NCBI GenBank assembly: GCA_015487905.1
Contig: WFOX01000242.1
Coordinates: 1 to 18,143 of the forward strand
Direction of reading: 5' to 3'
From: Mariprofundales bacterium
Lineage (GTDB): Bacteria; Pseudomonadota; Zetaproteobacteria; Mariprofundales; S012-25
Length of the DNA stretch: 18,143 nucleotides
Below, piece after piece: positions 1 to 7,327 of the stretch (the stretch's first letter is position 1; the number at the start of each line of letters is the position of its first letter). The notes under the pieces were generated by a model. The model worked only from the letters and a program-made list of their open reading frames with translations. It was not told the origin of the DNA and did not search any database. A program made the translations under genes and the position numbers.

Positions 1-309
1 GCGCAGGCTGAGCGCGAGGCTGAGGCGTTGCTTGCCCGTGCAGAGGACGAAGCAAGAAGGCTGCGCGAAGCGCGTCTCGCGGAGGCGCGTGCGCGCATCG
101 CGCAAATGAAGCGCGAGGCCGAAGAGGAACTGCACGCCGAGGCGTTGCGCGTGCAACGGGCGCTTCGCAAAGAGGCCGCGCGCCTTGCCGTGGATGCGGC
201 GGAGAAGCTTTTGCAGGAATCCATAGACGAAGCCAAAGCGCGCCTTCTTACCGAAAAGGCGCTGCAAGCGATTGAAGCGCTCAGTCAGTCCTCGTCCGCA
301 AACGAGTAG
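1..309 (+). CDS. atpF: F-type ATP synthase b-like subunit, C-terminal part (5' truncated)
   Basis: Frame 1 is open from the first base, so the gene begins upstream; an apparent TTG start at 28 is internal. The visible 102 residues are almost entirely charged coiled coil (repeated Ala/Glu/Arg heptads) and end in a segment around RLAVDAAEKLLQESID, which resembles the C-terminal delta-binding part of F1Fo ATP synthase subunit b. Subunit b forms the peripheral stalk holding F1 to the membrane Fo sector. The membrane anchor would lie outside the window. The gene ends in TAG at 307-309 and overlaps the convergent cupin gene by 25 nt. In the common operon order atpF is followed by atpH, but here it is followed by an unrelated gene on the other strand, so this is either the last gene of a split Fo cluster or a second b-like subunit. 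Another coiled-coil protein of similar composition cannot be excluded. Confidence 0.65.
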   Translation, partial: AQAEREAEALLARAEDEARRLREARLAEARARIAQMKREAEEELHAEALRVQRALRKEAARLAVDAAEKLLQESIDEAKARLLTEKALQAIEALSQSSSANE

Positions 310-563
310 TGCTTGCGGATGCGTTTGCGAATGTCCCAAGTGCAGGACATGCCCTTGGGGAAGGTGACGAGATCGCCTGCGCGGATGGTGACGGGAGGGC
401 CGCCATCGGGCGTGACGACGACTTCTCCTTCAAGGATGTAGCAAGTTTCGGTCTCCTCGTAAGTCCACGGAAACACGGCCTCTTCGTGCTCCCAAATCGG
501 CCAGCTCTCCACGCCCAGTTCTTTCAATTCTTCCGAACTTGGACGGCGGATGCGGATCTCCAT
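285..563 (-). CDS. small single-domain cupin (EutQ/DUF861-like)
   Basis: A 92-residue protein with a compact beta-barrel cupin pattern: WTYEETETCYILEGEVVVTP, then a Gly/Pro turn, then IRAGDLVTFPKGMSCTWDI. This matches the cupin_3 (DUF861) type seen in EutQ-like and ureidoglycine-aminohydrolase-like proteins. Substrate and reaction cannot be read from sequence. An upstream ATG at 576-578 exists, but the ATG at 561-563 is preferred because AAGGAGGAGG (complement of 567-576) sits just before it as a ribosome binding site. That site overlaps the stop codon of the upstream oxidoreductase gene, so the two are probably translated from one message and coupled. The 3' end overlaps the ATP synthase b gene tail to tail by 25 nt. 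Confidence 0.8.
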   Translation of the reverse strand: MEIRIRRPSSEELKELGVESWPIWEHEEAVFPWTYEETETCYILEGEVVVTPDGGPPVTIRAGDLVTFPKGMSCTWDIRKRIRKHYSFADED

Positions 564-566
564 GGC

Positions 567-576
567 CTCCTCCTTC
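567..576 (-). promoter_or_regulatory. Shine-Dalgarno site deciding the cupin start
   Basis: Read on the minus strand this is AAGGAGGAGG, ending a few bases before the ATG at 563. It contains the stop region of the upstream gene and would be coding if the ATG at 578 were used. That favours the shorter cupin protein and translational coupling to the oxidoreductase. Confidence 0.7.
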
Positions 577-1585
577 ATTGCTCGGCGATGACGAGCGCGA
601 TTTTTCCGAGCGTGTTCCAGCGCTCAACGGCCTCATGCGCCTTGGCGGCTTCCTCCAGCGCAAAACACCGACTTACATGCACGCGCAACTGTCCATCCTC
701 CATCCAGCTTGCGCAGCGGCGCAAAATGTCCGCCTGATGCCGGGCTGCGGCATCCAGTCCCAGCATCATCGGCGTGAGCATCAGCTCTTGGGAAAGCCGC
801 ACATTGCGCACGCGCAAGCCCTTGAAATCCGCATCTTGCGGCACTTGCAAGAGGGTCACGAGATCACCGTAGGGGCGCACGAGCTCTGCCATCATGTGAA
901 AGCCCGCGCCGCCTACGACATCCAGCGCCACATCCACGCCCTCACCGTGCGTCCAATCGCGCACGGCTTTTGCAACATCGTCGCGATCGCGGCGGATGAT
1001 GCAGTCAGCCGCTTCCAGTGATTCCACGAAGCGCGCCTTTTCTTCAGAGCCCACGATGGCCGCCACTTCGCACTCAAACAGCTTGGCGATTTGGACGGCC
1101 ACATGGCCCACGCCGCCGGCTGCGCCGTTCACGGCCACGCGCATGCCAGCTTCAATGCGCGCCCGATCCACAAGCGCTTCCCAGGCCGTGATGAGCACGA
1201 GCGGCCCCGCCGCGGCGACGACGGGATCTATGCCTTTGGGTATCGGCGCAAGATACGCCTCCGGCACGCACGCAAACTCCGCATAGCAGCCCGCACGCGG
1301 CTGTCCAAGCCCCCCATAGCAGAACCAGACGCGCGCACCCGCTTGCCAGCCTGCGGCCTCGGCTTCGGGGGTGGTCTCCACGATTTCTCCTGCGCCGTCG
1401 CAGCCAAGCACGCACGGCGGCTTGCCGAGGAACGGGCCGCGCTGGCGCTGCTTGGCGTCCACGGGATTGACGCCTGCGGCGAGCAAGCGCACGCGCACCT
1501 CGCCGGTTTCAGGTTCAGGCTCGGGCACCTCGCGCAGCTTGAGCACCTCAGGTCCACCGGGTTGGGTGAGCACGACTGCACGCAT
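575..1585 (-). CDS. MDR-family zinc-free oxidoreductase (quinone oxidoreductase-like)
   Basis: A 336-residue medium-chain dehydrogenase/reductase, the usual length for the family. The N-terminal GroES-like domain (about 1-125) opens with MRAVVLTQPGGPEVL and contains AAGVNPVDAKQRQ and LGCDGAGEI. The Rossmann domain carries the NAD(P)-binding motif NGAAGGVGHVAVQIAK (about 153-168). The catalytic and structural zinc ligands of alcohol dehydrogenases are not evident, so this belongs with NADPH:quinone reductase/zeta-crystallin-like enzymes, which transfer hydride from NADPH to quinones or activated double bonds in the cytoplasm. The true substrate is unknown. The ATG at 1583-1585 is preceded on the minus strand by AAGGAGAG at good spacing. 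It is first in a leftward pair with the cupin gene and is divergent from phhB across 62 nt. Confidence 0.85.
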   Translation of the reverse strand: MRAVVLTQPGGPEVLKLREVPEPEPETGEVRVRLLAAGVNPVDAKQRQRGPFLGKPPCVLGCDGAGEIVETTPEAEAAGWQAGARVWFCYGGLGQPRAGCYAEFACVPEAYLAPIPKGIDPVVAAAGPLVLITAWEALVDRARIEAGMRVAVNGAAGGVGHVAVQIAKLFECEVAAIVGSEEKARFVESLEAADCIIRRDRDDVAKAVRDWTHGEGVDVALDVVGGAGFHMMAELVRPYGDLVTLLQVPQDADFKGLRVRNVRLSQELMLTPMMLGLDAAARHQADILRRCASWMEDGQLRVHVSRCFALEEAAKAHEAVERWNTLGKIALVIAEQ

Positions 1586-1647
1586 CGCAGCTCTCCTTGC
1601 CTTTTTGGCGTGTTCGTTTCAGCCTCGCAAAGGCTAGGAGGTGGGCG
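1586..1647. promoter_or_regulatory. short divergent intergenic region (oxidoreductase / phhB)
   Basis: These 62 nt must hold the promoters of both divergent transcripts. It contains the phhB ribosome binding site AGGAGGTG (1636-1643) and a small stem, AGCCT (1621-1625) pairing with AGGCT (1631-1635) across a 5-nt loop. I could not identify convincing -35/-10 hexamers on either strand, so the promoter role is inferred from geometry alone. Confidence 0.45.
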
Positions 1648-1998
1648 ATGAAACTGCACGAGCGCCATTGCGTCCCATGCAAGGGCGGCATCCCGCCGAT
1701 GGACGAAGCAAAAGCGCGCGCACACCTCGCCGAGGTGCCGGGCTGGGAGCTTGTGGATCAGGCCACAAAGATCGCGCGCCGCTTTTCGTTCGCGGATTTC
1801 CTCTCCGCCCAGCGCTTTGCCGTGGCCGTGGGCGAACTCGCCGAAGCGGAGGGGCATCATCCCGACATTTGCTACGGCTGGGGCTGGTGCCGCATCGTGT
1901 TTTACACGCACAAGATCGGGGGCTTGCACGAAAACGACTTCATCATGGCCGCCAAGGTCAACGCGCTTTGGGAGCGCCAACAAGCCGAGCAGCGCTAG
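1648..1998 (+). CDS. phhB: pterin-4a-carbinolamine dehydratase
   Basis: A 116-residue protein that dehydrates 4a-hydroxytetrahydropterin to quinonoid dihydropterin, normally recycling the cofactor of phenylalanine hydroxylase; in bacteria lacking that enzyme it may serve molybdopterin-related functions. The family core is clear: PGWEL near residue 31, FSFADFLSAQRF, then the active-site motif EGHHPDICYGW with the paired histidines, and a C-terminal THKIGGLHENDFIMAAKVN. An extension to 1597 is open, but the ATG at 1648 has a strong AGGAGGTG site 5 nt upstream and gives the normal family length. There is no phenylalanine hydroxylase gene alongside it. The last 31 nt overlap the preferred xerD start, so the two genes are probably co-translated. 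Confidence 0.92.
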   Translation: MKLHERHCVPCKGGIPPMDEAKARAHLAEVPGWELVDQATKIARRFSFADFLSAQRFAVAVGELAEAEGHHPDICYGWGWCRIVFYTHKIGGLHENDFIMAAKVNALWERQQAEQR

Positions 1999-2918
1999 AA
2001 GCGCGGCTTGCGCAGATTGAGGGCTTGCTTGCGCGGCGGCGGCTGATCAAGGGCTGGTCTGCGCACACCTGCGAGGCTTACTTTCGCGATCTCGCCGATG
2101 CCGAGCGCTGGCTGGCCGCGCATCGCGCCCGTTCGCTTTGGACCGCCAATGCGGAAGACCTTGCCGCCTACTTGGCGGCGTGCGCGCAAGCGGGGCTTGC
2201 CGACTCTTCGCTTTTGCGCAGGCGCGCTGCGCTCGCGGCTTGGTATCGGTTGCTGCGCGAAGCGGGGATTCGCGAGGACGATCCGCTTGCCGGACTGGGC
2301 GCTTTGCGGCGCACGCGAAGGCTTCCGCGCGTGCTCAGCGAGGACGAAGTGCAAAGGCTTTTGGATGCCGTGGATACGAGCACGCCGCGCGGTTTGCGCG
2401 ATCGCGCCGCGCTGGAGCTTCTTTACGCATCGGGGCTGCGCGCAAGCGAGTTGCTTGCGCTTTCGCCTGCGGATTTGGATCTTGCGCGCCGCTTCGTGCG
2501 CGTGCGCGGAAAGGGCAACAAAGAGCGCTGGGTGCCGTTCGCGGAAGGGGCCGCCCAATGGTTGGAGGCTTGGCTGCAGGCGCGGGCTCTATTGCCGCCC
2601 TCGCCTTGGCTGTTTCCGGGACGCGGCAAGCGGCCGCTTACGCGCCAGCGGCTGTTTCAGCTCGTGCGCCAGGCGGCTCAAGACGCCAAGCTGCCGCCGC
2701 CTCCGCCTTCCCCGCACACCTTGCGCCACGCCTTTGCCACGCACCTGCTTGCGCATGGAGCGGACTTGCGCGCCGTGCAAATGCTGCTTGGGCATGCGCA
2801 GGTGACGACGACAGAGATCTACACGCACCTTGCGCAAGAAGCACTTGCGCGCGTGGTGCGCACGCATCATCCGCTTGCGCGCCCGCCCAGGATGTCCGCC
2901 CAGCGTGCACACAGGTAG
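1968..2918 (+). CDS. xerD: site-specific tyrosine recombinase XerD
   Basis: A 316-residue tyrosine recombinase that, with XerC, resolves chromosome dimers at dif sites near the terminus. The N-terminal SAM-like domain (about 10-105) includes HTCEAYFRDL. The catalytic domain has the full set of residues: Arg in ASGLRASELL, Lys in GKGNKERWVPF, HxxR in SPHTLRHAFATHLL, His in LLGHAQ, and the nucleophile Tyr in TTTEIYTHL. The wording SPHTLRHAFATHLLAHGADL, with VQMLLGH and HHP, is XerD-like rather than XerC-like. No ATG fits. The TTG at 1968, with AAGG 10 nt upstream, gives a normal length; the next option is TTG at 2025. The open frame back to 1641 is only the phhB shadow. dnaE follows 9 nt downstream. 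Confidence 0.9.
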   Translation: MGAPTSRAALEARLAQIEGLLARRRLIKGWSAHTCEAYFRDLADAERWLAAHRARSLWTANAEDLAAYLAACAQAGLADSSLLRRRAALAAWYRLLREAGIREDDPLAGLGALRRTRRLPRVLSEDEVQRLLDAVDTSTPRGLRDRAALELLYASGLRASELLALSPADLDLARRFVRVRGKGNKERWVPFAEGAAQWLEAWLQARALLPPSPWLFPGRGKRPLTRQRLFQLVRQAAQDAKLPPPPPSPHTLRHAFATHLLAHGADLRAVQMLLGHAQVTTTEIYTHLAQEALARVVRTHHPLARPPRMSAQRAHR

Positions 2919-2927
2919 AGTGGCGCC

Positions 2928-5900
2928 GTGCAGCGTGCCTGTTTCGTTCATCTGCATGTGCACTCGGAGTATTCGCTGCTGGCGGCGCTTCCGAGCGTAA
3001 AGGAGCTCGTGCAGCGCGCCGCCGAGCTGGACATGCCTGCGCTTGCGCTTACGGACTTCGGCAACCTCTTCGGCGCCGTGGAGTTTTACGACCTTGCCGT
3101 GCAGCACGGCATCAAGCCCATTTTGGGGTGTGAATTCTTCGTCTGCGAAGACCATACAAAGCGCGAACCCACGCGCGGCCGCGCACCGAGCTATCCGCGC
3201 CTGATTTTGCTTGCGCGCACGAACGAGGGCTGGCAAAACCTCATGCGCCTGTCCACGCTCGGGTATTTGCAAGGCTTTTACTTCAAACCGCGCATTGATC
3301 GCGCCCAGATTGCGCAGCATGCAAAGGGGCTGATCGCCATCGCCAGCGGCTGGCACGGCGAGCCGCAGCGCCTTTTGCGCGAGGGGCGATATGCCGAGGC
3401 CGAGGAGGCCGTGCGCTGGGGCTTGCGCACCTTCGGCGAGCGCGGCTTCTTCCTCGGGATCCAGCGCATGCGGCCGCAGAATGATGCCGAACTCGTGGCG
3501 TTTGCGCACAGCACGGGCGTGCCGATAGTGGCCACGAACGAGGTCTTTATGCTCGCGCGCGAGGACATTGAGGCGTTGGAAACCCTGCACGCCGTGCAGC
3601 TTGGCTCGCGTGCCGCGGACGAGTTCGCACAAGTGACGCAAGATGCCTACTTCCGCTCCGCAGAGGAGATGGAGCAGGCCTTTGAGGACCTGCCCGAGGC
3701 CATTGAGAACGCGATCACGATCTCCAGGCGCTGCAATGTGGAGCTGACACTTGGCAAGCCCATGCTGCCGGACTTCACGCCGCCGCAAGGCAAAGGGCTT
3801 GCGGAGTATTTGCAGGAGCTTGCGCATGAAGGGCTTCAAGCGCGCTGGCCGCAGATCAAGCGGCTTTCGCCCACGGCGCGGCGCGAGGAATATGAGGCGC
3901 GGCTTGCGCACGAGCTTGCGATCATCACGAAGATGGGCTTTGCGGGATACTTTTTGATCGTCGCCGACTTCATCCGCTGGGCGAAGTCCCAAGGCATTCC
4001 CGTAGGTCCCGGGCGCGGCTCAGGCGCAGGCTCGCTTGTCGCTTATTGTCTTGGCATCACCGATCTGGATCCGATCCGTTGGGGGCTTTTGTTTGAGCGC
4101 TTTTTGAACCCCGAGCGCGTGTCCATGCCCGATTTTGATGTGGATTTCTGCATGCAGCGGCGCGATGAGGTCTTGGAGTATGTCGCGCGCCGCTACGGAC
4201 ACGACCATGTTGCGCAGATCATCACCTTCAACGCGATGAAGGCCAAGGCCGCCGTGCGCGATGTGGCGCGCACTTTGGGCTTTACGCCGGAAGAGGCCGA
4301 TCGCGTAGCCAAGCTGATTCCCAATGAGCTGGGGATGACGATCGCGCGCGCCTTAGAGGAGGAGCCCAGGCTGGCCGAGCTTGCGGCCAAAGACGAGCGC
4401 GTAAGAAAGCTGCTTACGCTTGCCCAGCGCTTGGAGGGCAAAAAGCGCAACCCAGGCAAACACGCAGCCGGCGTGGTGATCTCGCGGCGACCGCTTGTGG
4501 AGGTGGCGCCGCTGTTTCGCGCGCCCGAGGACGACGATGTCGTCGTCCAATGGGACATGAAGCAAGCCGAAAAAGCAGGGCTTGTGAAGTTTGACTTTTT
4601 GGGGCTTAAAACGCTCACGGTGCTTGCGCTGGCCGCGCGTCTCGTGCGCGAACGCGAGGATCCCGATTTTTCGTTGGAGCAAATCCCGCTGGATGATCCC
4701 AAGACCTTTGCGCTATACCGCCGCGGCGAGACCCATGCCGTGTTTCAGGTGGAATCCCAAGGCATGCGCGAGCTTTTGATGCGCATGAAGCCCGATAGCT
4801 TGGAAGACCTCATCGCTGCGGTGGCGCTTTATCGGCCGGGGCCGCTGGAATCGGGCATGACGGAAAGCTTCGTGCGTCGCAAGCACGGCGAAGAAGAGGT
4901 GCGCTACCCGCATCCGCGGCTGGAGCCGATTCTCAAGGAAACCTACGGCGTGATCGTTTATCAAGAGCAGGTCATGCAGATCGCGCAGGAGCTTGCCGGG
5001 TATAGTCTGGGGCAAGCAGACCTGTTGCGCCGCGCCATGGGCAAAAAGATCCCCGAAGAGATGGAGCGCCAGCGCGCGGTGTTCGTGGAAGGAGCCAAGG
5101 CGCGCGGCGTGGATGAGGCCCTGGCCGCGCGCATCTTTGACGACATTGCGAAGTTCGCGGGCTATGGCTTCAACAAGTCCCATTCCGCGGCCTATGCGCT
5201 CGTGTCCTATCAAACCGCTTATATGAAGGCGCATTATCCGCGCGCGTTCATGGCGGCGGTGATGTCCTGCGATCTCGGCTCCCCTGAGAAAATCGCCCAG
5301 CATGTGCAGGAGTGCGCGCGCCTTGGGATTCCCGTGTTGCCGCCCGATGTTAATCGCTCAGAGACAGGGTTTGTGCCGGAAGGGGAAGGCATCCGCTATG
5401 GGCTTGGCGCCATCAAGGGCGTGGGGGAGGCGGTGGCGCACGCGATCGTGCGCGAGCGCAAAGCGCACGGGCCGTTTCGCGGCATCGTGGATTTCAGTGC
5501 GCGTCTCAGCAAAGCAGGCGTCAATCGGCGCGTGTTGGAGGCGCTTGTGAAGGCCGGCGCGTTTGGAAAACTCGTGCCCAATCCAGCGGCGGTGCTCGCC
5601 CATCTGGACGAGGTGTTGGAGCAGGCGGCGCTGCGCCAGAAGCTGCGCGGCGCATCCCAAGCCTCGTTGTTCGGCGGTGCCAGCAGCAGCGAGGCCGAGC
5701 CCAGCTTTGAGGGAAGCGCTTGGTCGGCTGCGGAGCGATTGGCGGCCGAGCGCGAGGCGCTTGGGTTTCATCTCACGGGGCATCCGTTCGTCTCCGCCAC
5801 CGTGGGACTCCAAGGGCTTGTGGATGCCTCGTTGGCGGCGGCCTTGGAGCGCGCGCATGACACCACACTGCTGGTGGCGGGTTGGGTTGCGGAGGTGCGC

Positions 5901-6389
5901 AGGCGGCCGAGCAGCCAAGGGCCGATGGCCTATGTGGAGTTGGAAGACGGCACGGCGCGTGCCACGCTCGTGTGCTTTGCGCGCACATGGAGCGCGTGCG
6001 CGGATTGGCTTGAGGAAGGAGCGCTTGTGGTGGCCAAGGTGCGCGTGGATCGCAGCCGCCAGATGCCGCAGTTGCTTGCGGAAGAGGTGCGCGCGTTGGA
6101 CGAAGAGGTGCATGCGCGGCTTGCCTGCGTGCGCCTTGTGTTGGACGCCGAAGAGGTGGATGACTATGTGCTCACGCGCCTAGCCGAGTTGTGCCGAACG
6201 GACGGCACGGCGGATTTGGAGTTGCAGCTTCGGCTTGCCTCTGGTGCTGTGGCGCGGCTTGTGCGCACCAAGGCCATGCGCTGGTCTTCCAAGCTGCATG
6301 CGGAGCTTGCCGCGCGATTCGGCGATAAGGTGGCCTTTCTTTGCCGGCCGGTGCGGATGCAGGCAGCGCTTGCATCCAGCGCCGCTTAG
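2928..6389 (+). CDS. dnaE: DNA polymerase III alpha subunit
   Basis: A 1153-residue catalytic subunit of the replicative polymerase, of normal DnaE1 length. Domains in order are an N-terminal PHP domain (about 5-280), the palm with PGRGSGAGSLVAYCLG and the catalytic pair in MPDFDVDFCMQRR, and the third catalytic Asp in GLVKFDFLGLKTL. The fingers contain KHAAGVVISRRP. Next come a helix-hairpin-helix region (YGFNKSHSAAYAL, then the GLGAIKGVGE stretch), QASLF at about 911-915, which fits the beta-clamp-binding pentapeptide position, and an OB fold (LLVAGWVAEVRRRPS onward). In the PHP domain the metal-binding TDHGN of active enzymes reads TDFGN, so the proofreading-type nuclease site is probably lost, as in Escherichia coli. 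The start is GTG at 2928, and arsC begins 9 nt after the stop. Confidence 0.97.
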   Translation: MQRACFVHLHVHSEYSLLAALPSVKELVQRAAELDMPALALTDFGNLFGAVEFYDLAVQHGIKPILGCEFFVCEDHTKREPTRGRAPSYPRLILLARTNEGWQNLMRLSTLGYLQGFYFKPRIDRAQIAQHAKGLIAIASGWHGEPQRLLREGRYAEAEEAVRWGLRTFGERGFFLGIQRMRPQNDAELVAFAHSTGVPIVATNEVFMLAREDIEALETLHAVQLGSRAADEFAQVTQDAYFRSAEEMEQAFEDLPEAIENAITISRRCNVELTLGKPMLPDFTPPQGKGLAEYLQELAHEGLQARWPQIKRLSPTARREEYEARLAHELAIITKMGFAGYFLIVADFIRWAKSQGIPVGPGRGSGAGSLVAYCLGITDLDPIRWGLLFERFLNPERVSMPDFDVDFCMQRRDEVLEYVARRYGHDHVAQIITFNAMKAKAAVRDVARTLGFTPEEADRVAKLIPNELGMTIARALEEEPRLAELAAKDERVRKLLTLAQRLEGKKRNPGKHAAGVVISRRPLVEVAPLFRAPEDDDVVVQWDMKQAEKAGLVKFDFLGLKTLTVLALAARLVREREDPDFSLEQIPLDDPKTFALYRRGETHAVFQVESQGMRELLMRMKPDSLEDLIAAVALYRPGPLESGMTESFVRRKHGEEEVRYPHPRLEPILKETYGVIVYQEQVMQIAQELAGYSLGQADLLRRAMGKKIPEEMERQRAVFVEGAKARGVDEALAARIFDDIAKFAGYGFNKSHSAAYALVSYQTAYMKAHYPRAFMAAVMSCDLGSPEKIAQHVQECARLGIPVLPPDVNRSETGFVPEGEGIRYGLGAIKGVGEAVAHAIVRERKAHGPFRGIVDFSARLSKAGVNRRVLEALVKAGAFGKLVPNPAAVLAHLDEVLEQAALRQKLRGASQASLFGGASSSEAEPSFEGSAWSAAERLAAEREALGFHLTGHPFVSATVGLQGLVDASLAAALERAHDTTLLVAGWVAEVRRRPSSQGPMAYVELEDGTARATLVCFARTWSACADWLEEGALVVAKVRVDRSRQMPQLLAEEVRALDEEVHARLACVRLVLDAEEVDDYVLTRLAELCRTDGTADLELQLRLASGAVARLVRTKAMRWSSKLHAELAARFGDKVAFLCRPVRMQAALASSAA

Positions 6390-6394
6390 GGGGT
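6388..6394 (+). promoter_or_regulatory. Shine-Dalgarno site deciding the arsC start
   Basis: AGGGGGT overlaps the last bases of the dnaE stop codon and lies 4 nt before the ATG at 6399. It makes the in-frame GTG codons at 6393 and 6396 unlikely starts and couples arsC translation to dnaE termination. Confidence 0.55.
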
Positions 6395-6398
6395 GGTG

Positions 6399-6821
6399 AT
6401 GCGCAAGCCCTGCGTGGTGTTTTTGTGCACGGGCAATGCCTGTCGCTCGCAAATGGCGGAAGGCTGGCTGCGGCATCTTGCGAAAGACCGCTTTGAAGTC
6501 ATCTCCGCAGGCATAGAGGCGCACGGCGTGGATCCGCGGGCCGTGGCCGTGATGCGCGAAGCAGGCGTGGATATTTCCCGACAATCCTCCAAGGTGCTGG
6601 ACCCTGCTTGGCTGGAAAAGGCGGATGTGGTGATCACGCTTTGCGGGCATGCGGATGAGCATTGCCCGCGTGTGCCTGCAAGGTGCCGCAAGGAGCATTG
6701 GCCGCTTGAGGATCCCGCACGCGCCGTAGGCACGGAAGAAGAGGCCATGGCGGTGTTTCGGCGCGTGCGCGACGAGATCCGCGCCCGTGTGCAGCACCTG
6801 ATTGCACGCGAAAAGGTTTAG
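6399..6821 (+). CDS. arsC: thioredoxin-coupled arsenate reductase (LMW phosphatase fold)
   Basis: A 140-residue cytoplasmic enzyme that reduces arsenate to arsenite with electrons from thioredoxin. From the ATG at 6399 the residues fall on the Staphylococcus aureus ArsC numbering: the P-loop nucleophile Cys10 and Cys15 in CTGNACRSQMAEG, redox cysteines Cys82 and Cys89 in LCGHADEHCP, and Asp105 in WPLEDPAR. SAGIEAHGVDPRAV and GTEEEAMAVFRRVRDEI are also typical. Two upstream GTG codons (6393, 6396) are in frame, but they lie within or against the AGGGGGT ribosome binding site (6388-6394), so ATG is preferred. The gene trails dnaE by 9 nt and is probably the last gene of that operon. No arsR or arsenite pump is in view. 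The stop shares the four bases TTAG with the stop of the convergent RRM gene. Confidence 0.92.
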   Translation: MRKPCVVFLCTGNACRSQMAEGWLRHLAKDRFEVISAGIEAHGVDPRAVAVMREAGVDISRQSSKVLDPAWLEKADVVITLCGHADEHCPRVPARCRKEHWPLEDPARAVGTEEEAMAVFRRVRDEIRARVQHLIAREKV

Positions 6822-7243
6822 CCGTCGCGCTCCGCAGGGCCGAGCTTGAGCTTGCGGCCATAGAACTCATACCCGTCCAGCTCGGAAAGCGCGCGCCGCG
6901 CGCCTTCGGGATCCATGTCCACGAAGGCGTAGCCCTTGGAGCGGCGCGTTTGCGGATGGCGCACGATGCGCACGCGATAGACCTCGCCGCATTGCGCGAA
7001 CACGCGTCGCAGCTCCTCTTCACGCGTGCGAAACGGAAGATTGCCCACATAGACCGACTTCACATCCTTGGGCCTTGCGCGCTTCGGGCGCCGCGACAGA
7101 CGCACGGCGACCACCGCCGTGCCGATCACCGCAACACCCGCGACAAGCGCCGCAAGCCACGCCGCCTTTGCCGCCAACACGAACACGGCTGCGGCAGCAA
7201 GCACGCTTGCCAGCAAAACCGTCCACCAAACCCGCGCACGCAC
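6818..7243 (-). CDS. RRM RNA-binding protein with two N-terminal membrane segments
   Basis: A 141-residue protein combining two hydrophobic helices (about 6-25, starting WWTVLLASVLAAAAVF, and about 28-47, starting AWLAALVAGVAVIG), a basic linker (RLSRRPKRARPK), and one RNA recognition motif. RNP2 is VYVGNL (64-69) and RNP1 is KGYAFVDM (103-110), both intact. The RRM should face the cytoplasm, so the protein probably holds RNA at the membrane; target RNAs are unknown. A longer frame to an ATG at 7327 exists, but the GTG at 7241-7243 has a near-perfect ribosome binding site (GGGAGGTGATC) 2 nt upstream, and the extra 28 residues would run through two inverted repeats. Soluble bacterial RRM proteins are about 80-120 residues, so the membrane anchor is the added part. 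It is convergent with arsC and divergent from the radical SAM cassette. Confidence 0.85.
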   Translation of the reverse strand: MRARVWWTVLLASVLAAAAVFVLAAKAAWLAALVAGVAVIGTAVVAVRLSRRPKRARPKDVKSVYVGNLPFRTREEELRRVFAQCGEVYRVRIVRHPQTRRSKGYAFVDMDPEGARRALSELDGYEFYGRKLKLGPAERDG

Positions 7244-7245
7244 GC

Positions 7246-7256
7246 GATCACCTCCC
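7246..7256 (-). promoter_or_regulatory. strong Shine-Dalgarno site for the RRM gene
   Basis: Read on the minus strand this is GGGAGGTGATC, nearly the full complement of the 16S rRNA 3' end, just before the GTG at 7243. It decides the start of the RRM gene and predicts high translation. Confidence 0.8.
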
Positions 7257-7277
7257 ACGCTTTGCTTGGGGCGCACT

Positions 7278-7299
7278 CTTTTGCGCTTGCGCGCAAAAG
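7278..7299. repeat. inverted repeat 1 in divergent intergenic region
   Basis: CTTTTGCGC (7278-7286) pairs perfectly with GCGCAAAAG (7291-7299) across a 4-nt loop, TTGC. There is no T-run after it on either strand, so it is not an obvious terminator. It lies between the divergent RRM and radical SAM genes and could be an operator or an RNA hairpin in the leader of the RRM transcript. Confidence 0.6.
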
Positions 7300-7303
7300 T
7301 CCA

Positions 7304-7327
7304 ATGCCAAGCATCGGCGCTTGGCAT
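7304..7327. repeat. inverted repeat 2 in divergent intergenic region
   Basis: ATGCCAAGC (7304-7312) and GCTTGGCAT (7319-7327) are perfect 9-nt inverted arms with a 6-nt spacer, 4 nt after the first repeat. The half-to-half geometry (centres 15 nt apart) suits a dimeric repressor, and a further TGGCAT occurs at 7341-7346. The left arm contains the ATG of the small open frame described next. The regulatory role is inferred. Confidence 0.6.

Noticed and set aside
2589..3992. 467-codon open frame on the minus strand across xerD and dnaE
   Set aside because: It is antisense to conserved catalytic parts of XerD and DnaE and shows no family motif; long antisense frames are common in DNA this GC-rich.
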